A stretch of 64,000 bases of DNA, from contig NC_058521.1 of the NCBI RefSeq assembly GCF_904849725.1, positions 99,186,244 through 99,250,243 of the forward strand, written 5' to 3'. Below the pieces are notes generated by a model that did not search any database, had not been told where the DNA came from, and saw only the letters and a program-made list of their open reading frames with translations. This DNA is from Hordeum vulgare subsp. vulgare. Taxonomy: Eukaryota > Streptophyta > Magnoliopsida > Poales > Poaceae. The position numbers were made by a program, and so were the translations under genes. Positions 43,734 through 56,800 of this stretch are shown here, in pieces (position 1 is the stretch's first letter; every line of letters starts with the position of its first letter).

Positions 43734-45164
43734 AGAGAATTGAGTGGGAGGAAGATAGAACTTGACGAGGTTGTCGAACCTCTCATCCCTCTGGATGGTG
43801 GCGCAGGGCAAGGGGAAACCTCTGTTATTGCGACGCCGGTTGAGGAGGAAGTTAATGATGATGATCATGAAACTCCAGTTCAAGTTTCTGTCGAACCACG
43901 CAGGTCGACGAGACCACGTGCTGCTCCGGAGTGGTACGGTAATCCCGTCTTATCAATCATGTTGTTAGACAACAATGAACCTGCAAATTATGAAGAAGCA
44001 ATGGTGGGCCCAGATTCCAACAAATGGCTAGAGGCCATGAAATCCGAGATAGGATCCATGTATGAGAACAAAGTGTGGACTTTGGAGGTACTACCTGAGG
44101 GCCGCAAGGCCATTCAGAACAAATGGATCTTTAAGAGGAAGACGGACGCTGACGGCAATGTGACCGTTTATAAAGCTCGACTTGTGGCAAAGGGTTTTTC
44201 ACAAGTTCAAGGAGTTGACTACGATGAGACTTTCTCACCCGTAGCGATGCTTAAGTCCGTCAGAATCATGTTAGCAATAGCTGCATTTTTCGATTATGAA
44301 ATCTGGCAAATGGATGTCAAAACGGTGTTCCTTAATGGTTTCCTTAAGGAAGAGTTGTATATGATACAACCCGAAGGTTTTGTCGATCCTAAGAATGCTA
44401 ACAAGGTGTGCAAACTCCAGCGATCCATTTATGGACTGGTGCAAGCATCTCGGAGTTGGAACAAACGCTTTGATGAGGTGATCAAAGCATTTGGGTTTAT
44501 ACAAGTGGTTGGAGAATCTTGTATTTACAAGAAAGTGAGTGGGAGCTCTATGGCGTTTCTAATATTATATGTGGATGACATATTGCTGATTGGAAACAAC
44601 GTAGAGTTTTTGGAGAGCATAAAAGGTTACTTGAATAAAAGTTTCTCTATGAAGGACCTAGGAGAAGCTGCTTACATTCTAGGCATTAAGATCTATAGGG
44701 ATAGATCAAAACGTCTGATAGGACTTTCACAAAGCACATACCTTGATAAAGTTTTGAAGAGGTTCAAAATGGAACAGTCCAAGAAAGGGTTTTTGCCAGT
44801 TCTACAAGGTACGAGATTGAGTAAGACTCAGTGCCCAGCAACTGATGAAGATAGAGAGCATATGCGCTCCGTCCCCTATGCTTCAGCCATAGGTTCTATC
44901 ATGTATGCGATGTTGTGCACTAGACCGGATGTTAGCCCGGCCATAAGTATGGCAGGTTGGTTCCAGAGTAATCCAGGAGTGGATCACTGGACAGCGGTCA
45001 AGAATATCCTGAAGTACCTGAAAAGGACTAAGGAGATGTTTCTCGTGTATGGAGGTGACGAAGAGCTCGCCGTAAAAGGTTACGTCGATGCAAGCTTTGA
45101 CACAGATCCGGACGATTCTAAGTCGCAAACGGATACGTATTTATTCTTAATGGGGGTGCGGTAA
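43734..45164 (+). pseudogene. pol: Copia Pol, RT and start of RNase H, ended by a frameshift
   Basis: In frame with the preceding part after the TAG. It carries the RT with MDVKTVFLNG (catalytic D at residue 192 of this segment, counting from the codon at 43740), YVDDILLIG at 277-280, and the RNase H start GYVDASFDTD. At about 45130 one C is missing (CAAACGG where the other copy has CAAACCGG). The frame then runs into TAA at 45162-45164 with a nonsense tail DTYLFLMGVR. Confidence 0.93.
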
Positions 45165-45550
45165 GCTGGTGCGGTTCCAAGCAAAGCGTCGTAGCAGATT
45201 CTACATGTGAAGCGGAGTACATGGCTGCCTCGGAGGCGGCTAAGGAGGGTGTCTGGATGAAGCAGTTCATGACGGATCTTGGAGTGGTGCCAAGCGCACT
45301 GAATCCAATAACCTTGTTCTGTGATAACACGGGTGCCATTGCCTTAGCAAAGGAACCACGGTTTCACAAGAAGACCAGACACATCAAACGACGCTTCAAC
45401 CTCATCCGCGACTACGTCGAGGGAGAGGACGTAAATATATGCAAAGTGCACACGGATCTGAATGTAGCAGACCCGCTGACTAAACCTCTTCTACGACCAA
45501 AGCATGATCAACACCAGAACTATATGGGTGTTAGATTTATTACAATGTAA
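45165..45550 (+). pseudogene. pol: Copia RNase H, C-terminal part in a shifted frame
   Basis: After the one-base loss the RNase H domain goes on in another frame: SKQSVVADSTCEAEYMAASE, then LFCDNTGAIALAKEPRFHKK, HIKRRFNLIRDYV, and the end GVRFITM. This copy has the Asp in CDNTGA that is Glu in the minus-strand copy. Confidence 0.92.
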
Positions 45551-45587
45551 TTCACATGATGATGTGAGGGCTAGATTATTGAATCTA

Positions 45588-45602
45588 GTGCAAGTGGGAG
45601 AC
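45588..45602 (+). other. Polypurine tract
   Basis: AGTGCAAGTGGGAGAC immediately before the 3' LTR is the expected plus-strand primer of BARE elements. The minus copy has the same tract. Confidence 0.75.
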
Positions 45603-47420
45603 TGTTGGAATTATGCCCTAGAGGCAATAATAAATATAGTTATTATTATAATTCTTGTATCAAGATAATCGTTTATTATCCATGCTATAATTGTATTGAA
45701 TGAAGACTCATTTACATGTGTGGATACATAGACAAAACACCGTCCCTAGCAAGCCTCTAGTTGGCTAGCCAGTTGATCAAAGATAGTCAGTGTCTTCTGA
45801 TTATGAACAAGGTGTTGTTGCTTGATAACTTGATCACGTCATTAGGAGAATCACGTGATGGACTAGACCCAAACTAATAGACGTAGCATGTTGATCGTGT
45901 CATTTTGTTGCTACTGTTTTTCTGCATGTCAAGTATTTATTCCTATGACCATGAGATCATATAACTCACTGACACCGGAGGAATGCTTTGTGTGTATCAA
46001 ACGTCGCAACGTAACTGGGTGACTATAAAGATGCTCTACAGGTATCTCCGAAGGTGTTAGTTGAGTTAGTATGGATCAAGACTAGGATTTGTCACTCCGT
46101 GTGACGGAGAGGTATCTCGGGGCCCACTCGGTAATACAACATCACACACAAGCCTTGCAAGCAATGTAACTTAGTGTAAGTTGCGGGATCTTGTATTATG
46201 GAACGAGTAAAGAGACTTGCCGGTGAACGAGATTGAAATAGGTATGCGGATACTGACGATCGAATCTCGGGCAAGTAACATACCGAAGGATAAAGGGAAT
46301 GACATACGGGATTATATGAATCCTTGGCACTGAGGTTCAAACGATAAGATCTTCGTAGAATATGTAGGATCAAATATGGGCATCCAGGTCCCACTATTGG
46401 ATATTGACCGAGGAGTCTCTCGGGTCATGTCTACATAGTTCTCGAACCCGCAGGGTCTGCACACTTAAGGTTCGACGTTGTTTTATGCGTATTTGAGTTA
46501 TATGGTTGGTTACCGAATGTTGTTCTGATTCCCGGATGAGATCACGGACGTCACGAGGGTTTCCGGAATAGTCCAGAAACGAAGATTGATATATAGGATG
46601 ACCTCATTTGATTACCGGAAGGTTTTTGGAGTTACCGGGAATGTACCGGGAATGACGAATGGGTTCCGGGAGTTCACCGGGGGGGCAACCCACCCCGGGG
46701 AAGCCCATAGGCCATAAGGGTGGCGCACCAGCCCTTAGTGGGCTGGTGGGACAGCCCAAAAGGGCCCTATGCGCCATACAAAGAAAAATCAAAGAGAAAG
46801 AAAAAAAAGCGAGGTGGGAAGGAAGGGAAGGACTCCCACCCACCAAACCAAGTCCAACTCGGTTTGGGGGGGAGCCTTCCCCCCTTGGACTCGGCCGACC
46901 CCCTTGGGGCTCCTTGAGCCCCAAGTCAAGGTCCCCTCCCTCCCACCTATATATACGGAGGTATTGGGGCTGATTTGAGACGACTTTTCCACGGCAGCCC
47001 GACCACATACCTCCACGGTTTTTCCTCTAGATCGCGTTTCTGCGGAGCTCGGGCGGAGCCGTGCTGAGACAAGGTCATCACCAACCTCCGGAGAGCCGTC
47101 ACGCTGCCGGAGAACTCTTCTACCTCTCCGTCTCTCTTGCTGGATCAAGAAGGCCGAGATCATCGTCGAGCTGTACGTGTGCTGAACGCGGAGGTGCCGT
47201 CCGTTCGGTACTAGATCGTGGGACTGATCGCGGGATTGTTCGCGGGGCGGATCGAGGGACGTGAGGACGTTCCACTACATCAACCGCGTTCACTAACGCT
47301 TCTGCTGTACGATCTACAAGGGTACGTAGATCACTCATCCCCTCTCGTAGATGGACATCACCATGATAGGTCTTCGTGCGCGTAGGAAAATTTTTGTTTC
47401 CCATGCGACGTTCTCCAACA
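45603..47420 (+). repeat. 3' LTR of the plus-strand BARE-type Copia
   Basis: 1818 bp, two bases shorter than its partner. It ends CCAACA immediately before the TSD CGGCC. Confidence 0.94.
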
Positions 47421-49989
47421 CGGCCTCCCCACGCCATGGGCCATGGCCCACCAAGGTGAGCACCCGAGCGCTATCTCCCGCCGCCGATGCATTTTATCTT
47501 TTTTCGCCCACCCTTGTTGGCCCACTAGCTGCAGATTTGGCCCGTGTAGTTTTTTTAGGTCCTGCGAATTTACTAATTTTAAAAAATGCATGATTTTCAA
47601 ACGTCCGTAATTTTTACACCGTGCGTCGGATTGCGAGAAGTTATATATGTAAAACGTGTACAATTTCATGTAGATTAATATTTTCCAATTCTCATGCATA
47701 TTTAAAACTTTTAACCTTGTTGTTTGCCTTATTTTGCATGTCGCGCCGTGCTAAAAATGATATAATTCGTAGCTAGTTAACCGTAACTCCGTTGGAGAGA
47801 ACGACGTGTAGTTTCACGTGAACCACTTTGTTCTGCCATTTAACAAACATAAAATGTGTTTAGGAAAAATCTGGACATATTTCAAAAGTAACACATGGGG
47901 TCAGTTTGGAGATGCTATATGTCGTTTCCGGCCTCATGTAAAATGTCTAAATAGGTAGTTTAATTTCTGCTTCACTTCTTACCATGTTTAAACAACATTC
48001 AATATTGCCGTGTACCTAAACGGGAGTGAACTAAATAAATCGTATGTGGAGCTTCGTCAATATGCAACTCGTTGCATATTGAGCTTCACTTAATGTGTAG
48101 TATTTGTTTGTGTGAATTGTCATGCCACACCTTGCATCATTGAAATGGTCATGCATCATATGTGTTGCGCATCATGTCATGTATGTGCTATGGTGAATAT
48201 CGTGTGTTGATTCTTGTTTCCGGTTTGCTTCGTCTCGATAGAGCTCCGCAAGTGTGGCAGAATGTGAGGATCCGTTCGACTAAGTTGGTTCGTCTGCTTC
48301 ACGGAGTCGTTCTTCTTCCAAGCGGGATCACAGGCATGATGATCGTTTCCCTAGATACCATTACTATCAATGTCATGCTAGTTGTCTCGTTTCTTTTGCT
48401 ATGTCTCGCTGCCTACTACCTGTTTAATAAGCTTCCCAACATTGCCATGATATCCTTCAAGCCTTCCACATCCTAGCAAACCACTGATTGGCTATGTTAC
48501 CGCTTGCTTAACCATTGGATAACGTTGCTAGTTGCAGGTGCAGTTGCTCCATGTGATAACATGGGTTCCTTGTTATATCATCATATTAATGCTATTTAAA
48601 TTAATGCACCTATATACTTGGTAAAATGTGGAAGTCTCGGCCTTTCTAGCCTCGTGTTTTGTTCCACCTTTGTCGCCTTAGTTTCGGCTACCCGTGTTAT
48701 ATTCCATAATTAAGCGCTCCTAACACGATCGGGGTAGGACCCCCTTGATAATTTGTCTTAGATAAAGCTTGTCTAGCAAGGCCCAATTTTGGTACTACAT
48801 TTTCCTAATAACTAACAAATAGCATAGGGACCCGTCGGCACGCGCGGATAATTAATCAACCCGTGGGCCAGTGCTCCTCATGAGTGTTGGTCCAAAACGG
48901 GCAAACTGTGGGGCCACCACAGGGCAACTCGAGGTTTGGTTTTACTCATAGGATTTCCCATCCAGTCGTGTCCTGAGAACAAGATACACGGCTCCTATCA
49001 GGTTCGTAGACACGCCGGGCGACCTTGCTGGACTTGTTTCACCTTTTACGAAATATCTTGTGCATGGGGATTCCGGTGATGCTTTGGGCTATCTTAGAGT
49101 TGAGGTTTCCCACTAAGGAATCTAAGGAGATCACGAGTTTTGTGATCGAGGCTTTCTATGCGGCTTGTGGCTTTTTGTGATGGACTAGTTGGAGCACCCA
49201 TGCAGAGTTAAATATTTCAAAAAGTTGTGCCTGCGGTTATGTGGCAAACTTGGAAACTTTGTTTAACATCGATTTTAGATAACTTGAAGTAAACTTAATT
49301 AAAACTTGCCAACTGAGTGCTTAACCATGACTATCTCTTTCATGAGCTCCTTCTCTGATCGAGGACACGGTGGGGTTATGTATGACGTAAGTAGGTGTTC
49401 AGGATCATTCATTTGATCATCAATAGTTCACGTCCGCTATGCGTAGGTCATCCCCCTCTTATTTTTGTACTCGGAAGTTAGCCACATCAAATACATGCTT
49501 ACTCGCTTGCTGCAGCCTCACCACTTATCCATACCTCACCCATTAAGCTTTGCTGGTCTTGACACCTTTGGAAATGAGATTGTTGAGTCCCCTGTGGCTC
49601 ATAGATTGCTACAACACTAGTTACACGTACATGTAAAGCAATATGTTGACATGAGCGCGACGATTGTGCTATTTGGAGTTTCTTCTTCTTCTTCATCGAT
49701 CTAGGATGGGTTCGAGGCCGGCAGCCTGGGACAGGAAGGATGGACATTGTTCTTTTATCGTTTGTTTTCATCTGTAGCCAGACCCTGCTCTTATTCATGA
49801 TGATTGGTTATTGTTGTATGGATGTGACACTGATGTAGTTTCTGGCGAGTGCAAGACAATTCCCTATACTCATCTTTTCAGTACTTGTACTTGTAACGAT
49901 ATCCATTATTTCAAAACTAAAAGATGACTTCTATCCCCGGTGAGGCCCTCGCTCCAAAATAAGGATGGGGTCGCATCTTGGGCGTTACA
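47421..49989 (+). repeat. 5' LTR of the second large-LTR element, right part
   Basis: The continuation of the LTR begun at 37277. It holds AT-rich text with no motif-bearing ORF (a 104-residue frame at 48162-48476 is unremarkable). It ends TTGGGCGTTACA. Confidence 0.78.
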
Positions 49990-52084
49990 AGTTGGTATCA
50001 GAGCAGTACCGACCTAGGAGCCCCCTTGATTGATTGAACTTGGCCGGGTCGAGTCTAGTGAAAAACTGTTTGAGTCTAGTTATATATCGGAGAGTAGGAT
50101 TCTTTTTTCTTCTCTTCTATGCTGTGGTGAGGAATCTTGACATAATAATTTTCATTCTACTCCTCTTCTCACTCAAGTTTTTTTAAGATCACACGGATAT
50201 TTTTGGAATCTATATGATGTCGTTTTGACGGAGTTCTAACTTGGTGCCTCCTACTGTGTTGATTTAATTCCGGGGAGTTGAGCTCCAGGGAATTCTTGAG
50301 AACATCGTTATCATTTAGATTTCTTAGTATCTCAGGACGAAGGATATTCGAAATTGCTTCAATACTAGTAGTGGCGAGATAAGGCCGGCATCCCCAGTAC
50401 TGGTGCAGAGAGTTGGGGGTACCGCCGTACTTAGTATCATTGTGATTATGAGGGTCTGAGATAGATGAGGTTCCGAGATTCTGGTTATGTGTTGACGAAT
50501 GTGATACACTGGACGGGTTAGATGCTAGGAGTTGAGTGATGATTTCTCCTTGCATCTGTGGACACGATTGCATGACCAGAAAATTTTGGGAGTTCTTAGG
50601 TGGGAATTCAAGTAGTTACTTCTAGGACAATCTTCAAACAGATGCATGATGTGGGGTTGGGGTTCGACATCTAGTGGATTCGTTTGTTCATGGTCTTTCT
50701 TACGAAGGATAGTGTCGGTATATGTCATCACATATGCTCTTCCAAGCCATGTAGTTTGCTACTCCTAGGGAGCATATTCGAGCGTCATATCAATATGAAA
50801 ATCCAATGTACGATCGAGCCCGTGCGAACCTTACAACTAAAATATCAAACGAAATCTCTGTTATGTATTTGTTCCTGCTTGTTTTGTAAGTCTCATCCTT
50901 TGTTTCGTTGGAGTATGGTAATTTGAGTTGTTCGATGTAAAGTGGTGATTTCATATATTTTCTAAGTGGTGTTCGCATATTTATATGGGAGTGCTAATTA
51001 ATTATTTTGCTCAATCAAATTGTCTTATCAATTCTTTTCAAAACAGAGTTCGCATGTCAAGTCTTTTCCAACCGGAGTGCTTCTTCAAGTTAATTCAATC
51101 CTTTCGAATATTTTCAAGATCAATCTCTAATTTCTTCCAAAGTTCTTCTCATCTGTCCCAAGTTGTCTTTGTTTTCCCCACCCTCTCGCCCTTTTCTTCA
51201 ATGATTAAATTATCATCCTAGTGGCTTTCTTTTCATTGTTGCTTCCGCTATCTGTTCTTCCGTATTGCGTCTGGTAATTCGTTGTGAAGGTTTTTAGGAG
51301 CCTCGAGTTCATCATCCTTCATTCTTTCTTTCTCCGGTGGATTCAATTCAAGCTTTCGGTCTTCATCATATGTTTTTCATTCATCCAATGCGCTCCCATG
51401 TTGGAAATTCTCGTCAAGCCTTTTTTGTTTTTCACCCCTCTCTATTCTAGCCGGAGTGATGAAGATATCTCAGAAGTTTCTTGTTTTCATTCAAATCCTT
51501 TCAATTATTTCGAGGTTCTCACCTCATCAAGTTTCCATTGTTACCGGTGCAATCTCTCTCTTCTAATCAATCAATTCTACAGTGTTCCTTTTGAGTGGGC
51601 CCATAACCCACACGCTTTCCCCAGGATCTTACCTCGCTCTTCTAATATTTTCGGAGATCTCAAGTTCTTTTCAAATATGATGTAGGTATGGATTCCATCA
51701 ACCATATTCCTTCTCCAGGATCGTTTTCAATTATTTCCATCGTTGCCTCAACCTTCCCTCATTCATAGTTCCGTAGTGTCTTCATAATACATGGTGGTGT
51801 TCCCATCATCATTCTCATCTTGGAAGACCAAAGACATTTTTCTCTTACATCTTTGTCCATTATTTTGAAGATTAGTCATCTCAACTTGTGTGTCTCTCTC
51901 AAATTGTTTTAATCATGAGAATTCCTTCCATATCTATCTGGTGCATTTCAGAGTTGTTTTCATTTCTCGATCCTCCGAAGGCCATCATTTTAGAAGTTTT
52001 TTCGTTCTCAGCTTTTAGCTTTCATTCTCAAATTCTTTTCAATTGTTGTCTCTTCATTCGTCTCTCAATTATTCCGGTGCCTCA
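49990..52084 (+). other. Primer site and noncoding internal region of the second large-LTR element
   Basis: TGGTATCAGAGC at 49993-50004 is an exact iMet-type primer site three bases after the LTR. The following 2 kb is T/C-rich (many TTCTTC, CTTTTC and CCGGAGTG blocks), with stops in all frames and no Gag motif. This fits a LARD-type internal domain that carries structure or packaging signals rather than protein. That function is inference. A Copia LTR interrupts it at 52085. Confidence 0.7.
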
Positions 52085-53873
52085 TATTGGGGAACGTCGC
52101 ATGGGAAACAAAAAAATCCTACGCTCACCAAGATCAATCTATGGAGATCAACATCCACGAGAGGGGGGGTGCATCTACATACCCTTGTAGATCGCTAAGC
52201 GTAAATGTATATAACGCGGTTGATATAGTTTTACATCTTCACGATCCAATCATGATCCGTCCCGCGATATCATCACAATCTGTCTCGCGATCCCATCTTG
52301 ATCTATCCAGATCAAGTGCCGAACGGATGACACCTCCGTGTTCAGCACACTATAGCTTGATGGCGTTCTCCACCTCCTTGATCTAGCAAGCGACGGTGGA
52401 GAGGTAGCTGAATTCTCCGTCAGCATGACGGCATGGTGGCAGCGGTGCTGGAGATGTTCCGGCAGGGCTTCGCCAAGCAATACCGAAACCGATCTAGTGG
52501 AGAAAACTGATATATGGGAGAGACAGGGCCACGCCATGGGAAAGTGCCCAGGCCCCTTGAGCCTCCCCACCTTTATATAGGCATGGGAGGGGCTGTTGGC
52601 TTGCCCTCCAAGCCCCTAGGATCGTTGGTCAAGGGGGAGGAAGGAAATCCTTCATTTCCTTCCCCACCGATCACTATCCCCCTTTTGAGGGATCTCGATC
52701 TTATCCTTTCGAGATATGATCCTATTCCTTTTAGTTGGGAATCTTGATGAGCCTAGACCAGGGGTGTGGGGACTTCCCCCACTACCCACATCCATGTGGG
52801 TCCCCATGCTTGTGGGCCCCACTCCAGAACCATTTAGAACCTTCCCCGTACAATACCGAAAAATCCTGAACATTTTCCGAAACCCTAAATATGACTTCCC
52901 ATATATAAATCTTTACCTTTGGACCATTTCAGAGTTCCTCTTGACGTCCGGGATCTCATTCGGGACTCCGAACAACATTTTGTTATCACCCCACATAACT
53001 CATTAATATCCAATCATCACCAAGCCTTGAGTGTGCACACCCTGCGGCTTCGAGAACTATGCAGACATGAACGAGACACTCCAATAGCGGGACCTAGATG
53101 CCCATATTGGCTTCTACATATTCTATGAAGATATTTATCGGTTGAAGCACGATGTCAAGGATTCAATCAATCTTGTATACAGTTCCCTTTGTCCATCGGT
53201 ACGTTACTATCCCAAGATTCGATCATCGGTATCTCTATACCTAGTTCAATCTTGTTATCGGCAACTCTCTTTACTCATTCCGTAATACAAGATCCCGTGA
53301 CTAACTCCTTAGTCACATTTCTTGCAAGCTCATTGTGATGTTGTATCACTGAGTGAGCCCTAGAGATAGCTATCCGTCATACGAAGTGACAAATCCCAGT
53401 CTTGATTCACGCCAACCAAATAGACACCTTTGGAGATACCTGTAGAGCACCATTATAGTCACCCAGTTACGTTGTGACGTTTCATACACACAAGGCATTC
53501 CTCCAGTTCTCAGGGAGTTGCATGATCTCATGGTCATAGGAATAGATACTTGACATGCAGAAAACAATAGTAATAAACTCACAGGATCATATGCTACATT
53601 CATAGTTTCGGTCTTGTCCATCACATGATTCTCCTAATGATGTGATGTCGTTATCAAATGAGAACTCATGTCTATGTTCAAGAAACCTTGACCATCTTTG
53701 AGCAACGAGCTAGTCCTTAGAGGCTCACTAGGGATAGTGTGTTGTCTACGTATCCACACATGTATTTGAGTTTCCAATCAATACAATTATAGCATGGATA
53801 ATAAAAGATTATCAAGAACAAGGAAATATAATACTAACTAATTTATTATTGCCTCTAGGGCATATTTCCAACA
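52085..53873 (-). repeat. 3' LTR of the third Copia
   Basis: 1789 bp. Its left terminus reads TATTGG instead of TGTTGG, one change. A minus-strand TATA box CCTATATAAAGG is at about 52570-52582. The left flank CCTCA (52080-52084) is the presumed TSD; its partner is outside the window. Confidence 0.85.
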
Positions 53874-56800
53874 GTCTCCCAGTTGCACTAGAGTCAATAA
53901 TCTAGTTCACATCACTATGTGATTCACACCCAATGTGTTCTAGAGTTTATCACGTTTTGCTTGTGAGAGAGGTTTAAGTCAACGGGTCTGAACCTTTCAT
54001 ATCTGTGTGTGCTTTACAAATCCATTTCATCTTGTAGATGCTACTACCACACTCCATTCGGAACTATTCCAAATAATTGCCCGACTATAAGAATCTGGTT
54101 TGCTACTTTAGAGTCATCAAGATTGGTATCAAAGCTTGCATCAATGTAACCCTTTACGATGGACTCTTTTATCACCTCCATAATCAAGAAACATTTACTT
54201 AGTACTCAAGTTACTAAGGATAATTTTGACCGCTATCTGGTGATCCATTCCTGGATCACTCTTGTACCCCTTGACACACTCTTGGCAAGGCACACATCAG
54301 GCGTGGTACACAGTAGGGCATACTATGGAGCCTACAGCTAAGGCATAGGGGACGACATTCGTCCTTTCTCTTTCTTCTACCGTGGTTGCTCTTTCAGTCT
54401 TACTCAAATTCACACCTTACAACACAGCCAAGAACTCCTTCTTTGACCGATCTATTTTGAACTCCTTCAAAATCTTGTCAAGGCTTGTATTCATTAAAAG
54501 TCTTATCAAGTGTTTTGATCTATCTCTATAGATCTTGATGCTCAATGTTCAAGTAGCTCAATCTAGGTTTTCCTTTGAAAACACTTTTCAAACAACCATA
54601 TATGAGTTTCGTAAATTCTACATTATTTCCGTCGATCAATATGTCAACCACATATACTCATCAGAAATTCTATAGTGCTCCCACTCACTTTCTTGGAAAT
54701 ACAAGTTCCTCATAAACTTTGTATAAACCCAAAATCTTTGATCATCACAACAAAGCGTATATTCAAACTCCGAGATGCTTGCTCCAGTCCATAGAAGGAT
54801 TACTCAAGCTTGCATACTTCTTAGCATCCTTAGGAATAAAAAAAACCTTCTGGTTGTATCACATACAACCTTTCCTCAAGGAAACTGTCGAGGAAACAAT
54901 GTTTTGACACCCATCTGCAAGATTTCATAATCAAAAAATGCAGCAACTACTAACATAATTCCAATAGACTTTACCATCGCCATGAGTGAGAAAGTCTCAT
55001 TGTAGTCAACTCTTTGAACTTGTCGGAAACCTCTTTGCGACAAGCCGAGCTTTCTAAATGGTGACATTCACCATCGGCATAGGTCTTTCCTTTTAAACAT
55101 CCATTTGTACTTAATACCCCTTTGACCATCAAATATTTATTCCAAATTCCACACTTTGTTTTCATACATGGATCATATCTCGGAATTCATGGCCTCGTGC
55201 CATTTGTCGGAATTCGGGCCCACCATCACTTCTCCATAGCTCGTAGGTTCTTTTTTGTCCAGCAACATGACCACCAAGACATGATTAACATACCACTCTA
55301 GAGCAGTACATGTCCTTGTCGACCTACGAGGTTTGGTAGTAACTTGATCTATAGCTTTATGATCACCATTATCAGCTTCCACTTCAACTGGTGTAGGTGC
55401 CACAGGAACAACTTCTTGCGCCCTGCTACACTCTGTTTGAAGTGATGGTTCAAAAACCTCATCAAGTTCCACCATCCTCCTACTCAATTCTTTCAAGAGA
55501 AACTCTTTCTCGAGAAAGGACCCATTTTCATCAACAAACACTTTGCTTTCAGATCTAAGATAGGAGGTATACCCAACTGATTCCTTTGGGTATCCTATGA
55601 AGATCCAATTGTCCGTTTTGGGTTCGAGCTTATCAGGCTAAAGCCTTTTGACATAAGCATCACATCACCAAACTTTAAGAAATGATAGCTTAGGTTTCTC
55701 TAAACCATAGTTCGTACGGTGTCATCACACCGGAATTAAAATGTGCCCTATATAAGGTGAATGTGGTTGTCTCTAATGCATAACCCCAAAATGATAGTGG
55801 TAATTCGATAAGAGACATCATAGTATGCACCATATTCAATAGGGCACGACTACGATGTTCGGACACACCATCAACCTATGGTGTTCGAGGTGGAATGAGT
55901 TGTGAAATAATTTCCACATTGTGTAAAATGCATACCAACCTCGCAACTCAGATATTCACCTCTACGATCACATCATAGACATATCATCCTCTTGTCACGA
56001 CGATCTTGAACTTCATTCTGAAATTACTTGGACTTTTCAACAATTCAGAATCGTGATTCATCAAGTAAATACATTGTATCTATTCAAATCATTAGTGAAG
56101 TAAGAATATAACAATATCCACTGCTTGCTTTAGCACTCATTAGACTGCATACATCAAAATGTATTATTTCCAATAAGTCACTTACTCGTTCCATCTCACT
56201 GGAAAACGAGACCTTGAGTCATCTTGCCCATGTGGCATGATTTGCATGTCTCAAGGGATTCAAAACCAAGCGAGTCGAAAAGATACATTTGCATGGTGTT
56301 TCTTCATGTGTTTACACCAATAGGCATGGCTCGAATGTCTCAATCAGCATGGAGCTTTCTTCATGTGTTTTATACCAATATGATTCAATCGGGAGTGCCA
56401 CAGGTAAGTGGTACTATCATTACTACTTTGTATCTTTTGGCATCAATAGTATGAACATATGTATCACTACGATCGAGATTCAATAAACCATTCATATTAG
56501 GTGCATGACCATTGAAGGTATTATTCAAGTAAACAAAGTAACTATTATTCTCTTTAAATGAATAACCATATCACAATAAACACGATCCAATCATGTTCAT
56601 GCTCAACGCAAACACCAAATGACATTTAGGTCTAACACTAATCCCTAAGGTGGAGGGAGCGTGCGATGGTGATCACATCAACCTTGGAAACACTTCCAGC
56701 ACACATCATCGTCTCGCCTTCAGCTAGTCTCTGTCTATTTCGTAGCTTTTATTTCGAGTTACTAACATTTAGCAACTGAACTGGTATCTAATACCCAGGT

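Larger units (their letters stand above)
38497..47420 (+). mobile_element. BARE-1/WIS/Angela-type Copia retrotransposon, nearly complete
   Basis: LTRs at 38497-40316 and 45603-47420 flank gag-pol on the plus strand. CGGCC at 38492-38496 and 47421-47425 is a perfect TSD. The primer-site region reads TGGCATCATGAGC just after the LTR, and CAAGTGGGAGAC precedes the 3' LTR. Gag-pol has one in-frame TAG and one single-base loss, described below. A scan of the two LTRs shows few differences, so the insertion is recent. It is the same family as the copy at 20684-29594 but inserted in the opposite orientation. Confidence 0.95.

Noticed and set aside
50684..51685. ORFs of 78-133 residues in the second large-LTR element's internal region
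   Set aside because: Phe/Ser/Ile-rich translations of T/C-rich DNA with no Gag or other motif.
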